Source: Lysinibacillus_B sp031181585 (lineage in GTDB: Bacteria > Bacillota > Bacilli > Bacillales_A > Planococcaceae). Taken from it: a DNA stretch of 64,000 nt. The stretch covers positions 1,860,001 through 1,924,000 of the forward strand of contig NZ_CP154840.1 in assembly GCF_047301505.1 (NCBI RefSeq), read 5' to 3'. This document shows, one piece after another, positions 34,735 to 44,026 of this stretch (positions within the stretch are counted from its first letter, which is position 1; every line of letters begins with the position of its first letter). The notes under the pieces are model-generated. The model worked only from the letters and a program-made list of their open reading frames with translations. It was not told the origin of the DNA and ran no database searches. The translations under genes were made by a program, and so were the position numbers.

Positions 34735-37530
34735 ATGGATTTGAACAATATAAAGTATTCAAGAATTAAAGAGTATATAGAAAGTCAATATAATGGAACG
34801 CAGGACTGGGAAAAAGTCAGAAGTCTCAGCTTTATTACAGGTTTTGCGCCTGAAGTTGTCCTTTTGAATTTCATCGCTCCCTCATGCGGTCTTTCAGGCG
34901 CTGATTTAAACCTTGAGATATGGGGCAAATTGGTTGACATGAGTGAAGCCAAAGAGAAAAGTGTTAAGGTAACTAAACTGGGTACGGCTGTTAAAAGTGA
35001 TGCCGCTATCCCTCAGGATGAACATTCTTCATGGCAGCTTTACCGGCAGAAGTTAATTGATCAGGGCTGGTCTGACAAGTCAATTGAAAGTATAAAAAAA
35101 GCCTCTTTTGAGATACTGCAGCACCTGTCTATGGATACAAAACAGGATGGACCTGTCAAAGGGCTGGTAGTTGGTAATGTTCAGTCTGGTAAAACTGCCA
35201 ACATGGCCGGTTTAATGGCTATGGCAGCAGACAACGGATTTAACTACTTCATTATTCTATCAGGCGTAATAGAAAATCTCCGCCAGCAGACCGCTACCCG
35301 TCTGTATAATGATATGAATTCATCAGGGTACAGTAATCTGCACTGGCATCAGGTCGATAAGCCGTCCCGTAGTTCAAAATCACCGGAGCATAATATCAGC
35401 AGGTTTAACCTTGGGTCAAATGATAAAGACCGTTACTTTACAGTCTGCCTGAAAAACAAAACAAGGCTGACTGCATTGAAAAATTGGCTTTTCTCCGATA
35501 AAAATAAGGCAGCTCAATTAAAGGTGCTGATAATTGATGATGAGGCAGATCAGGCAAGTGTGAATACAAATAAGATAGAAGAAGAAGATAGAACCGCAAT
35601 AAACAGACAGATCAGAGAGCTTGTAAATACAGACAAAGTCGCAGGGATGAATTATATATCTTATACAGCTACTCCCTATGCGAATATTTTAAATGAGACA
35701 AGCAGTGATTCCTTATACCCGAAAGATTTTATTGTACTGCTGGATACCTCCGATGATTATATTGGACCGAAACAGATATTTGGGACAGAGGAGCCGGAAG
35801 CAAGCCCCTATATTGATATCATCAGGGACATTCCGGATACGGAGGCTGATATGATCAAGGAGCTTCAAAGCGGGACTGCCGACCACAAGCTCCCTGAAAG
35901 TTTTATAAAATCACTGCACTGGTTTATTTTATCGACTGCGGCTATGAGATCACTTGATTACCGTAAACCGATATCCATGCTCGTACATACAAGCTTTAAA
36001 ATTTCTGATCATGGGATTATCGCCAAAAAGATTGAAGATTACCTGCACTATTTTAAAAATAATTATCATCAGGTGATACCTCAGCTTAAGGAACTCTATG
36101 AAGATGAGTCACTGGATTTCAAAAGGTCCTATTTCCTGGAAGGAATGAAGGGCTATTCAGCTCCTGGTCAGGTACCTGATTATCCTGATTTCTCAGTGAT
36201 AGAAAAGTATATTGAGCGCCTTGTAAGACTTCCAGAAAATGAATATGTAAGCCATATCCCTATCGGAAATGAAGGGGAACCGGTTTATCATAAAGGAATT
36301 CATCTGGCAATTGATAACAGCAAAGCAAAAGCGGATGATCAGATCGTCCGGATTGTGTATCCGACTAAAAAGCAAATGCCGGCTACAGCTCCTGCATTTA
36401 TAGTTGTGGGAGGGAATACCCTGTCCAGGGGGTTAACTTTGGAAGGGTTGACAACAACGTACTTTTTACGGACAACCAATCAGGCTGATACGTTAATGCA
36501 GATGGGAAGATGGTTCGGCTACAGAAAAGGCTACGAGATTTTCCCGAGAGTCTGGCTCGATAGAACGGCTCTGGAAAGATTCCAGTTCTTAGCGCAGATG
36601 AATGAGGAGCTGCGGGATGAAATAGAAGTATATGCAGCAAACGGATTAACACCTGCGCATTATGCTCCAAGAATAAAAAACTCATCGAATTATAAGCTCA
36701 TAAGAATAACGTCAAGTAATAAAATGCAGTCCGCGGAACCTACAGATTATGACTTTGCCGGCTTTAATACGCAGACTATTTACTTTGAGAACGATGAAGG
36801 GAAATTAAAGGAAAATCTCGAGAATACTAAAACCTTCCTGAATAATCTGGACTCTCCGGAGATAAAGGATAATTATATGATATGGAGAGGTATAGACATA
36901 GAAAGTATAAAGTCTTTCCTTAAACAGTACCATGTTTGTTCACATGATATAAAAATGTCCAGTCTGCCGGCTTTAGTTGAGTGGGCGGAGAAAAACTCCA
37001 AAGCTTTGGCAGAGTGGAGTGTGGTGTATTCAGCTGTCGGAAAAGTTGAAGATACCGAAGGACTCGATGAATACTGGAATATTCATGGGTACAGCCCTAA
37101 AGCCGCAACCCGTACAAAGATCAAATCACGAAGCACTGAGAAAATTGCAAGTATAGGTGCCTTAAGAAATCCCGGCGATTTACTGGCGGATATTGATGAA
37201 GAATTGACTAAGGAGGAAAAGAAAACAGCAAAACCTATAGAGATGCAGGCTGTACGCGAGAAATACGGCTATGGAGATGTTCCCCAGATCATTATATACA
37301 GGATTGATAAAGGACAGATGTCCGAAGAGGAATACATGAAGGGAAAAAGAGTCAAGGATGGAGCCGATGCTTCTTCAAAAAGGGCACCGCTGAATTTCCC
37401 GCAGGACGTTATAGGTATTAACATTATGATTCCCGGTATGACGAAAGGCGGGAGTCTTGCTACATATATTTCTGCAAAAATAGAAATTGATAATGAAAAC
37501 TTTGAAGAAGAGGAGTTGGAAACTGAATGA
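34735..37530 (+). CDS. Z1-domain P-loop ATPase of a defence/R-M system
   Basis: 931 aa. An SF2-like ATPase: Walker A GNVQSGKT (147-154), Walker B LIIDDEADQ (266-273), SYTATP (309-314), then a Z1-type second lobe with GGNTLSRGLTLEG (559-571) and an arginine motif QMGRWFGYR (589-597). Z1 proteins accompany MutL/MORC-like ATPases in mobile restriction systems and are thought to remodel or translocate DNA. ATG at 34735 is chosen (GGGGGATACATT ahead) over the TTG at 34681. First gene of a six-gene run; its stop overlaps the next start by ATGA. Substrate specificity unknown. Confidence 0.9.
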   Translation: MDLNNIKYSRIKEYIESQYNGTQDWEKVRSLSFITGFAPEVVLLNFIAPSCGLSGADLNLEIWGKLVDMSEAKEKSVKVTKLGTAVKSDAAIPQDEHSSWQLYRQKLIDQGWSDKSIESIKKASFEILQHLSMDTKQDGPVKGLVVGNVQSGKTANMAGLMAMAADNGFNYFIILSGVIENLRQQTATRLYNDMNSSGYSNLHWHQVDKPSRSSKSPEHNISRFNLGSNDKDRYFTVCLKNKTRLTALKNWLFSDKNKAAQLKVLIIDDEADQASVNTNKIEEEDRTAINRQIRELVNTDKVAGMNYISYTATPYANILNETSSDSLYPKDFIVLLDTSDDYIGPKQIFGTEEPEASPYIDIIRDIPDTEADMIKELQSGTADHKLPESFIKSLHWFILSTAAMRSLDYRKPISMLVHTSFKISDHGIIAKKIEDYLHYFKNNYHQVIPQLKELYEDESLDFKRSYFLEGMKGYSAPGQVPDYPDFSVIEKYIERLVRLPENEYVSHIPIGNEGEPVYHKGIHLAIDNSKAKADDQIVRIVYPTKKQMPATAPAFIVVGGNTLSRGLTLEGLTTTYFLRTTNQADTLMQMGRWFGYRKGYEIFPRVWLDRTALERFQFLAQMNEELRDEIEVYAANGLTPAHYAPRIKNSSNYKLIRITSSNKMQSAEPTDYDFAGFNTQTIYFENDEGKLKENLENTKTFLNNLDSPEIKDNYMIWRGIDIESIKSFLKQYHVCSHDIKMSSLPALVEWAEKNSKALAEWSVVYSAVGKVEDTEGLDEYWNIHGYSPKAATRTKIKSRSTEKIASIGALRNPGDLLADIDEELTKEEKKTAKPIEMQAVREKYGYGDVPQIIIYRIDKGQMSEEEYMKGKRVKDGADASSKRAPLNFPQDVIGINIMIPGMTKGGSLATYISAKIEIDNENFEEEELETE

Positions 37531-39578
37531 AGCTGAAAATAGCCCCGAATGATCCGCAGAGTATGTCACAGGACGGCGATGCCATTCTACGATCTTTGCA
37601 GAATAAAAGTCTGCCGATAATTGATTTAATGGTCAGGGAATCCCTGCAGAACAGCCTGGATGCTACTCTGGAACAGGCTGATGTTACTAAAGTGAATTTT
37701 GCTTTAAGCGATTTTACTACGGATGAGCTTGCACCGCATTTTGAAGAAATTTCCCATGAACTAGTAAACCGTTATCCAGGAACACAAACAGCTCTTGCTA
37801 TAAGCGATAAAAATACATCTGGTCTGACAGGGGACTTTACTTCTGAAGATCAGAGTGTCCTGGATAAAAGTAATTTCCAGAAATTAATATTCGGCATCGG
37901 TAAAAATCAGGATAAAGAAGGTGCAGGAGGCAGCTGGGGTCTGGGTAAGACCAGCTACTTCCGTATGGGTGCCGGCATCGTTGTTTATTATACACGTATT
38001 AAAAACAGTACAGGCACGGGCTATGAGGAAAGGCTTATTGCTTCACTTATAGAGAGCCCGAAACAGGAAAGTAGATTACTTCCAAAGAGTGTCCGCGGAA
38101 TTGCCTGGTGGGGTGAATATGATCCGGCCGGCAGCAGAATCTATCCGTTGACTGATCCACAGCAGATTCAGGAAATTTTAAATATATTTAATCTATCCAG
38201 ATATCAGGATGATGAAACAGGGACTACAATCATTATTCCATTTTTAAAGCCGGCTGTAGAAGAGGAAGGAAAACTTGAAACAGAGATCTACCCTTGGGAA
38301 CAATCTTATGAAAAAGCTATCAGAATGGCTGTCCAAAGGTGGTATTCACCACGTTTAATGAATGAACAGTATAGTCAGGTACTGGGGAATTCAAAGTTGG
38401 ACTGCTCAGTTAATAATATGGCGATTCATCCTGAAATAAATATGGAGCCTGTATTTAAAATATTTCAAGACTTATATAACGCAGCGTTAACAGGCAATCC
38501 AGTAAAGGACCAGGTAAGTGAGATAAAAGTATCACCAATTTACCTGCCGAAAAATGCATTAAGAAATACGAAAGAACCAGTAGGCTGTCTGGCCTTTACC
38601 GAGGTAAGCAGGGAAGATCTTAAAATGACTCCACCGGAAAATAAGCCTGCAGGTCTGGCTTATTTAGGGGTAAGGGACAAAACAAAGATTGAAAGTAATA
38701 TTTCCAAAGTTATTGCCTACAGCCGTAAGCCTGGTATGATCGTAGAATACAGCGTGGACGGTGAGTGGGCACCAGCCGGGCTTATCCAGAAAGAGGGGCA
38801 CCTAATTCTAGGATTCTTTGTCCCGGTTTCAAATGCTGTGTTGATCGAAAAATATGAGGAAATGGGATATAAGAACCTGGAGAATTACCTCCGTGCTACT
38901 GAGAACGCAGACCATGCTAACTGGGTAGATGAAGATGGGGTTGGAATTATCCGCCGCATGAAGAAATATTCTTCAAAAGCTATACTTGAAAGCTTCCAAG
39001 GGGAACAGAATAACGGCCATACATCAGCCACTTCCGCACTATCAAGAAAATATGGCGCGTTGCTTATGCCTCCGAGGAATTTTGGCAGAATGTCAAGACA
39101 GAAAACCAAGCCTGGAAATGGTGGAGGAACTGCTGCTAGCAAAAACAGGATGTCCGATATTGTTATAGAGGGGTCTAAACCTATTGATGCCCATCATGTA
39201 GATGTTATGTTCAGAGCCTTTATTAAAGGTGAGGCAAAAAGCACGGTTTCTGTCCAGGTCTTAACCCAGGATCAGAAGCTTGATAAAGCAGGCTGGGAAA
39301 AAGTAATGGGGGAAAAATTGGATTTTCCATTTTTAATTCAAAATGTAAACTTATATTCTACCGATGATGAAAAGGCTGACAGTCAGAATACAATAAGCAG
39401 CTTAGATACTGCAGAACTTGTTACTGATACAAGTCAGACTGATAAGTTCGAAATAATTTCCCACAGTACTAAAGGCGTTGAAGTGGCAGGGAAAATCCGT
39501 CTGGAGGTTATTTCAAATCAATATATCCCCGTTATTACTATTCGCTCAGAACAATTTGAGAAAACAGGAGGTGAGTAA
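37527..39578 (+). CDS. GHKL (MutL/MORC-like) ATPase of the defence system
   Basis: 683 aa. N-terminal Bergerat fold: N-box with Glu38 and Asn42 (RESLQNSLDA), Asp94 in ISDKNTSGL in place of the DxGxG loop, and the flexible lid GGSWGLGKTSYF (134-145). Such ATPases close like clamps on ATP binding. The remaining 500 residues hold a long unassigned region and a C-terminal beta-rich domain. It lacks the MutL endonuclease DQHAxxER motif, so it likely acts as a sensor or clamp and not a nuclease. Coupled to the Z1 gene by an ATGA overlap. Confidence 0.85.
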   Translation: MKLKIAPNDPQSMSQDGDAILRSLQNKSLPIIDLMVRESLQNSLDATLEQADVTKVNFALSDFTTDELAPHFEEISHELVNRYPGTQTALAISDKNTSGLTGDFTSEDQSVLDKSNFQKLIFGIGKNQDKEGAGGSWGLGKTSYFRMGAGIVVYYTRIKNSTGTGYEERLIASLIESPKQESRLLPKSVRGIAWWGEYDPAGSRIYPLTDPQQIQEILNIFNLSRYQDDETGTTIIIPFLKPAVEEEGKLETEIYPWEQSYEKAIRMAVQRWYSPRLMNEQYSQVLGNSKLDCSVNNMAIHPEINMEPVFKIFQDLYNAALTGNPVKDQVSEIKVSPIYLPKNALRNTKEPVGCLAFTEVSREDLKMTPPENKPAGLAYLGVRDKTKIESNISKVIAYSRKPGMIVEYSVDGEWAPAGLIQKEGHLILGFFVPVSNAVLIEKYEEMGYKNLENYLRATENADHANWVDEDGVGIIRRMKKYSSKAILESFQGEQNNGHTSATSALSRKYGALLMPPRNFGRMSRQKTKPGNGGGTAASKNRMSDIVIEGSKPIDAHHVDVMFRAFIKGEAKSTVSVQVLTQDQKLDKAGWEKVMGEKLDFPFLIQNVNLYSTDDEKADSQNTISSLDTAELVTDTSQTDKFEIISHSTKGVEVAGKIRLEVISNQYIPVITIRSEQFEKTGGE

Positions 39579-39581
39579 TAG

Positions 39582-40541
39582 TTGAATACAATAGTAAATG
39601 AAATCGCTCTATATAATAAAATTGATGAAGAAATGGCGGAACAGGCCGGCTTAAGAATAGAGGAACCGGTTTTATTCTATAAGGATAATGGCGAAGAAAG
39701 AATTATTCCTTTAGGGGACTCTTTTGAAGGGTTGGTGCAGATTAATGAATTTGATACTATGTGGTCTCCGAATGAGCATAACCTTGAAATAAAGCAGCGC
39801 TTTATTATTGAGAACCCCCATATTTTATTCGGATGTGACGGTGTTACAATGGAAGGAAATAAAATTGGAATAGCTGTACATATCCATTCCAAGTCATCGA
39901 ACTTTCAAAGAACAATACAAGCAGGGGAGATAGTTAATATTGAAAAATCCCAGGTAATCGATTTTTATTATGAATTTCCTGTAAGCACAATCCGTGGAAT
40001 CATTGAACTGGACTTTTTCATGTATTTGAAAGAGAGCAGTACACAGCATCCTCTGCATGCATCAAAAGCGGGGATGATCCTGAGTAAAGGGAATATCAGC
40101 AGTCTTATCATTGTAGTGGATGGAGAAGGTTCCACTTTCCCGATTACTGAATTTGACGATAAAAATGGACCATTGTGGAAACTGGATATCAATTGGGTGG
40201 AAGCTAATATAGATGCTTTCAACAGCTCTAATGTAACATTAAGCTTAAATACAGCCCACCCTCTATTTGAACAGATTAAATCAGGGAAAATGCCTATAAG
40301 CAGGGCGATGATGGGTGATATACTTGTCCAGGCCATGGCTATGATTATTCAGCAGGTTGTAATCGTTGAAAAGAATTCCATTGAAGAATCTGAAGAAATA
40401 ATGCCGGGCAGCATACTGTCGGCCGTACAATATTGGGTGAGCACATTTGAAGTTGACACATCCTCCTTATTTACAATTACAAACACACTGCGGGAGCACT
40501 GGGATAGACAGATGATACAAGGAGGTTCCCAGGATGATTAG
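39582..40541 (+). CDS. unassigned beta-rich protein of the defence operon
   Basis: 319 aa, not recognised. An N-terminal beta-rich part includes GLVQINEFDTMWSPN, ENPHILFGCDGVTMEGN and the His-rich AVHIHSKSSNFQRT, then YYEFPVSTIRGIIELDFFMYL. The C-terminal third is helical (ISRAMMGDILVQAMAMIIQQ). No nuclease, helicase or methylase motif is visible. TTG start with AGGAGGTGAGT ahead; 3 bases after the GHKL gene and overlapping the next gene by 8. It could be an adaptor that bridges the ATPases to the nuclease; this is inference from position only. Confidence 0.8.
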   Translation: MNTIVNEIALYNKIDEEMAEQAGLRIEEPVLFYKDNGEERIIPLGDSFEGLVQINEFDTMWSPNEHNLEIKQRFIIENPHILFGCDGVTMEGNKIGIAVHIHSKSSNFQRTIQAGEIVNIEKSQVIDFYYEFPVSTIRGIIELDFFMYLKESSTQHPLHASKAGMILSKGNISSLIIVVDGEGSTFPITEFDDKNGPLWKLDINWVEANIDAFNSSNVTLSLNTAHPLFEQIKSGKMPISRAMMGDILVQAMAMIIQQVVIVEKNSIEESEEIMPGSILSAVQYWVSTFEVDTSSLFTITNTLREHWDRQMIQGGSQDD

Positions 40542-41241
40542 ATGGGAAAATATTAATTATGATATAGGTGCTGCGACGAGGGACTTCAACAAATTGGAAG
40601 TAAAACCCCAAAGTATAGAGCCTATTAACCCAAAAGAAGAATTTAAGCCCCTGCGGGATCAGTTAATACAGGCAAGAAATTTAATTTTTGAAGAGTATAA
40701 TCTGGACGGGGCAAATAAATTGGATTATCATTTTGATTTATTATTCGGCCTTAAACTATACCAGATTTTAAATTTAGAAATAGATTTCTCAAACAGAATA
40801 GCAGCTAATGATGATGTATGGCGGTATCTTTCTATTTGTGTAATACCGGATGTTGTTCATTCAAGATGGCAGCTGAACGAGGATCACTTTTATAAAATCC
40901 CCCGCAGAATATGGCTGAAAACAATTTGGTGGTATATTAACCTGTCATGGAAGGGCAATGAAAGCAGCACATATAATATTTTAAAAGATAATACAACTGA
41001 CACTATCCTGCAGCTTGTGGAGAGACCGGGCATAGGATATTACCAGGACCTTTACAGAGCCATAATGGACGAGTACGCAAAACATGAAGACAGCTCCCGT
41101 AATTTATTCCGGCAGATTCTTAAGCTTAACACAGCCCGGCTTCTAACTACTTCTCCGGAGCTGGTGGATGGTGGAATAAAGGCCTATACTGCCGACTTAT
41201 TTGAAACAGTACTGGGAGATATGAAAGTTGCTGGTCAATAA
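40534..41241 (+). CDS. DUF6339-like protein of the defence operon
   Basis: 235 aa, mostly helical. The central block RRIWLKTIWWYINLSW, then ILQLVERPGIGYYQDLYRAI and LNTARLLTTSPELV resemble the DUF6339 proteins found beside Z1 and MutL-like genes; this is a match by eye, not by search. It lacks catalytic motifs. AAGGAGG precedes the ATG, which lies inside the end of the previous gene. The product may be a structural subunit of the complex. Confidence 0.75.
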   Translation: MIRWENINYDIGAATRDFNKLEVKPQSIEPINPKEEFKPLRDQLIQARNLIFEEYNLDGANKLDYHFDLLFGLKLYQILNLEIDFSNRIAANDDVWRYLSICVIPDVVHSRWQLNEDHFYKIPRRIWLKTIWWYINLSWKGNESSTYNILKDNTTDTILQLVERPGIGYYQDLYRAIMDEYAKHEDSSRNLFRQILKLNTARLLTTSPELVDGGIKAYTADLFETVLGDMKVAGQ

Positions 41242-42247
41242 TTTATATGAACAGATAATTAAAAGAGAGGCTGCCCGTTCCGCAAAATTACGTGTTATGA
41301 GCGGATATGGGTCGGCCGCCTTTTTACGTAAAGTGGCAGAAGAATTTCCAGGCCTTCAGATCGAGCTGTTTATAGGCATGTCCGGAGAGGGTATTACCAG
41401 AAATAACCACAATGGTTATCGATCTCTTATAAATGAAAATAAGAATATTAAGGTATATTACCAGATTGATGGTGCGCCTACTCATATGAAGATTTTGGAG
41501 TTTTCTTCCCCTAATAATAAATCCGTATTTATTGGTTCTGCAAATTTTACTGAGAACGGCTTTTTCAATAACAGAGAGATTATGGTTTGTGTTCAAGAGG
41601 ATATGGAACCGCTCTTTAATATCCAAAAGGAAGTATCCGTAAGTTGTATGGATATAAATATAGAGAAAAAGGTAAGAATTATTGATGGGGAACCGTTGGA
41701 GCTACCTGATAATTCCGGAGAAAAGCTGAAGGAATATGAAAACAAAAAAAATGAAATGCCGCTCATAATTACTGATCCGGCACTTGGTTCTGTAGAAGAG
41801 AAAAAACACCGGCTGAATCGTATTATGGGCTTGAGAAAAAAAGCCAGTCCAAAATACTACAATAAGTTTGATATTGAAGTTGTGTTGGAAGAAAAATATA
41901 ATACAAGATGGGATTTCACAGGGATAAATGCATTGTTTGATGGAAAAGAGCCGGCTTTGGAGCAGACACCGAAGATTTTCTTTGATACAATATTTCCTGT
42001 AGGAGAAATAATTAATATCTATACAGACGATGGATCGATATACCATGCAAATGTATCCGGTAGGTTTAATGGACAGTTAAAACTGGTTGACGGCAATTTA
42101 TATGAATATATCCAAAAGCGGATAGGGCTGAATGAATTTCGGGCTATAAGCCGTCAGGATATGATAAAATATGGAGTAACTAAATTAAGCTTTGAACGGT
42201 TGAATGAGAAGGACTACTTAATGTATTTTGATTTAACTAAGCATTAA
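41228..42247 (+). CDS. PLD-superfamily restriction endonuclease (NgoFVII/BfiI-like)
   Basis: 339 aa. A single HKD-type half-site: HMK (86-88), then GSANFTENG (103-111), with ELFIGMSGEGITRNNHNGY upstream. One motif per chain implies a dimer sharing one active site, as in BfiI, which cuts DNA without a metal ion. The C-terminal 150 residues probably hold a DNA-recognition domain (DGSIYHANVSGRFNGQLKL..FRAISRQDMIKYGV). TTG start at 41228 overlapping the previous gene by 14 bases. The most likely cutting subunit of the system, followed by the methyltransferase. Confidence 0.83.
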   Translation: MLVNNLYEQIIKREAARSAKLRVMSGYGSAAFLRKVAEEFPGLQIELFIGMSGEGITRNNHNGYRSLINENKNIKVYYQIDGAPTHMKILEFSSPNNKSVFIGSANFTENGFFNNREIMVCVQEDMEPLFNIQKEVSVSCMDINIEKKVRIIDGEPLELPDNSGEKLKEYENKKNEMPLIITDPALGSVEEKKHRLNRIMGLRKKASPKYYNKFDIEVVLEEKYNTRWDFTGINALFDGKEPALEQTPKIFFDTIFPVGEIINIYTDDGSIYHANVSGRFNGQLKLVDGNLYEYIQKRIGLNEFRAISRQDMIKYGVTKLSFERLNEKDYLMYFDLTKH

Positions 42248-42289
42248 AGTTTAGAGCGTTAATAAACGATTAAGAAGGTTGGTGATTCA

Positions 42290-43591
42290 ATGTTGAGGGT
42301 TATAGAAACATTTAGTGGCATTGGAAGCCAAGCACAGGCTCTAAAAAATATCGGCATAGATCATTCTATTGAAGCAATAGTTGAATGGGAAATCGGGGCA
42401 ATGTATGCATATGATATCATACATAACGGTCCCCAGGATTTGACTGATTACAGGCATCATACGAGGGATTCGTTAATAGAAGAATTATCGAAATATAATT
42501 TATCCGGTGACGGGAAAGAGCCTTTAACAAATCGTGCCCTCTGTGCTATGGGAGTAGCACAGCTGAAGGCTATTTTATGTGCCATCCAGAGAAATAACAA
42601 TTTTGTGGATATAACAAAGGTTCGGGCCCGGGACCTTCCGGATGCAGATATTCTGACCTACTCATTTCCATGCCAGGATTTATCAGTCAGCGGCCACTGG
42701 CATCATAATACAGGCGGTATTGACAGGGATGCAAATAACAGATCCAATCTCCTGTGGGAAATTGAAAGAATCCTTAAGGAATATAAAAGAGAAAATAAAT
42801 TCCTGCCGAAATTCCTGCTGATGGAAAATGTCAGCAATATTCTTTCAAGCAAGCATATCCATAATTTCATTGAATGGCAGGACTTCCTTGAGGAGATAGG
42901 GTACGTAAACCAGGTATATACACTGGATGCAAGGAATTTTGGAATACCGCAATCGAGAGTCCGCACATATATGGTGAGTGTATTTGTGGAGAATGAGGAT
43001 ATGAAAGCCGGCGTGGAAGAATACTTTTTCATAAATAATCTGGAAAATATTAAACTGGACGATCAGGATATCCCGCCTGTCGGAAGTTATCTGCGGCTGG
43101 ATTACAGCAAAGAGCTGTATAAAACAGAAGCAATCGAAAGCACGCCTATCTACACACCATCCCGCCAGAAGATATATGAGAATAATATAATTCTTGCAAC
43201 TGACCGGGAAGCAAATAATCAAATACATGCCCGGACTATAACTACCAAGCAGGACAGGCACCCAAATTCAGGGATAATTGAGTATAGGAATGAAGTGTTA
43301 ACTGATATTAACAATAAATATCGTAATTTAACCCCAAGAGAGTGCTTCCTGCTCATGGGTTTTAATGAAGAGCAGTATGATTTGTTGATGGAAAATAATA
43401 TTGATATTGCATTGGATAGAAAAATACTGTCCCCCTCTAAGTTAATCCGCCTGGCAGGGAACAGTATAGTAGTACAGGTGTTGGAAAAAATCTTCTTGCA
43501 GATGGATGAAATAAACTCAACCATCCTGGTAAGCCGGGATGGCAATACAAAGGATAATGAGAAGACGGAAAAGGCTTTTACAGCTTCTTAA
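42290..43591 (+). CDS. DNA (cytosine-5) methyltransferase
   Basis: 433 aa with the m5C motifs in order: I (FSGIGSQAQAL, 8-18), IV with catalytic Cys128 in FPCQDLS, VI (MENVSNIL, Glu179), VIII (QSRVRTY, 221-227), and X near the C-terminus (RLAGNSIVVQVL). The variable region between VIII and X (about 228-370) holds the target-recognition domain. It should protect host DNA and mark self for the PLD nuclease. Last gene of the first operon, 42 bases after the nuclease gene, and followed by a strong terminator. The target sequence cannot be read from the protein. Confidence 0.93.
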   Translation: MLRVIETFSGIGSQAQALKNIGIDHSIEAIVEWEIGAMYAYDIIHNGPQDLTDYRHHTRDSLIEELSKYNLSGDGKEPLTNRALCAMGVAQLKAILCAIQRNNNFVDITKVRARDLPDADILTYSFPCQDLSVSGHWHHNTGGIDRDANNRSNLLWEIERILKEYKRENKFLPKFLLMENVSNILSSKHIHNFIEWQDFLEEIGYVNQVYTLDARNFGIPQSRVRTYMVSVFVENEDMKAGVEEYFFINNLENIKLDDQDIPPVGSYLRLDYSKELYKTEAIESTPIYTPSRQKIYENNIILATDREANNQIHARTITTKQDRHPNSGIIEYRNEVLTDINNKYRNLTPRECFLLMGFNEEQYDLLMENNIDIALDRKILSPSKLIRLAGNSIVVQVLEKIFLQMDEINSTILVSRDGNTKDNEKTEKAFTAS

Positions 43592-43657
43592 TAAATTTTC
43601 TTCATCTTTAAAAATCCAAAAGGATATACAGAAATAATTTAATATGCCTCACTATTG

Positions 43658-43692
43658 ACCAGCCCTTTCTTTTTTAGAAGGGCTGGTTTTTA
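43658..43692 (+). terminator. terminator ending the Z1-methyltransferase operon
   Basis: ACCAGCCCTT (43658-43667) pairs with AAGGGCTGGT (43678-43687), then TTTTAT. It divides the island into separate transcripts. Confidence 0.87.
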
Positions 43693-44026
43693 TGTTTGAT
43701 TTCCACACAGGCAGTTTTAAAGCAGGCCAAAACCAAATAATATACTTAAAAACACATAAATTAACGGCATATGAGCAGCGGAGATGTAGGTGTCAAAATG
43801 AATCATAAAGCTCCTGGTTACAAACAACGCGCCCCGGGATTAATAATAAAACTGCATTTTTACATTAAAGTTATATTTGTTATAAATAAATACCCAAACT
43901 TACTCTATAAAGGAATGAAAAATGATAAAATGTTATTTGCTGGTTATTCATTATTTGAATAAGGTAAATATTTGTTTGAATAAAAAATAATTAGATAACT
44001 TGAGTCATTTTTAAGGTGGAATTAAA
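43693..44026 (+). other. promoter region of the helicase pair
   Basis: About 330 bases. A 63-codon frame at 43771 has no ribosome site and is not credited. The region must hold a promoter for the second island unit; AAGGTGG lies about 7 bases before the next start. Confidence 0.4.

Noticed and set aside
39582..40541. DUF4420-type PD-(D/E)XK nuclease
   Set aside because: No D-x(n)-ExK strand pair could be found in this protein, so the nuclease label was not given.
34735..43591. DISARM or BREX system
   Set aside because: No PglX, BrxC, DrmA or DrmB-type signatures; the Z1 and GHKL ATPases with a PLD nuclease point to the MutL/Z1 restriction type instead.
43771..43962. 63-codon ORF between the methyltransferase and helicase genes
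   Set aside because: No ribosome site and low-complexity Lys/Tyr/Ile composition typical of AT-rich intergenic DNA.
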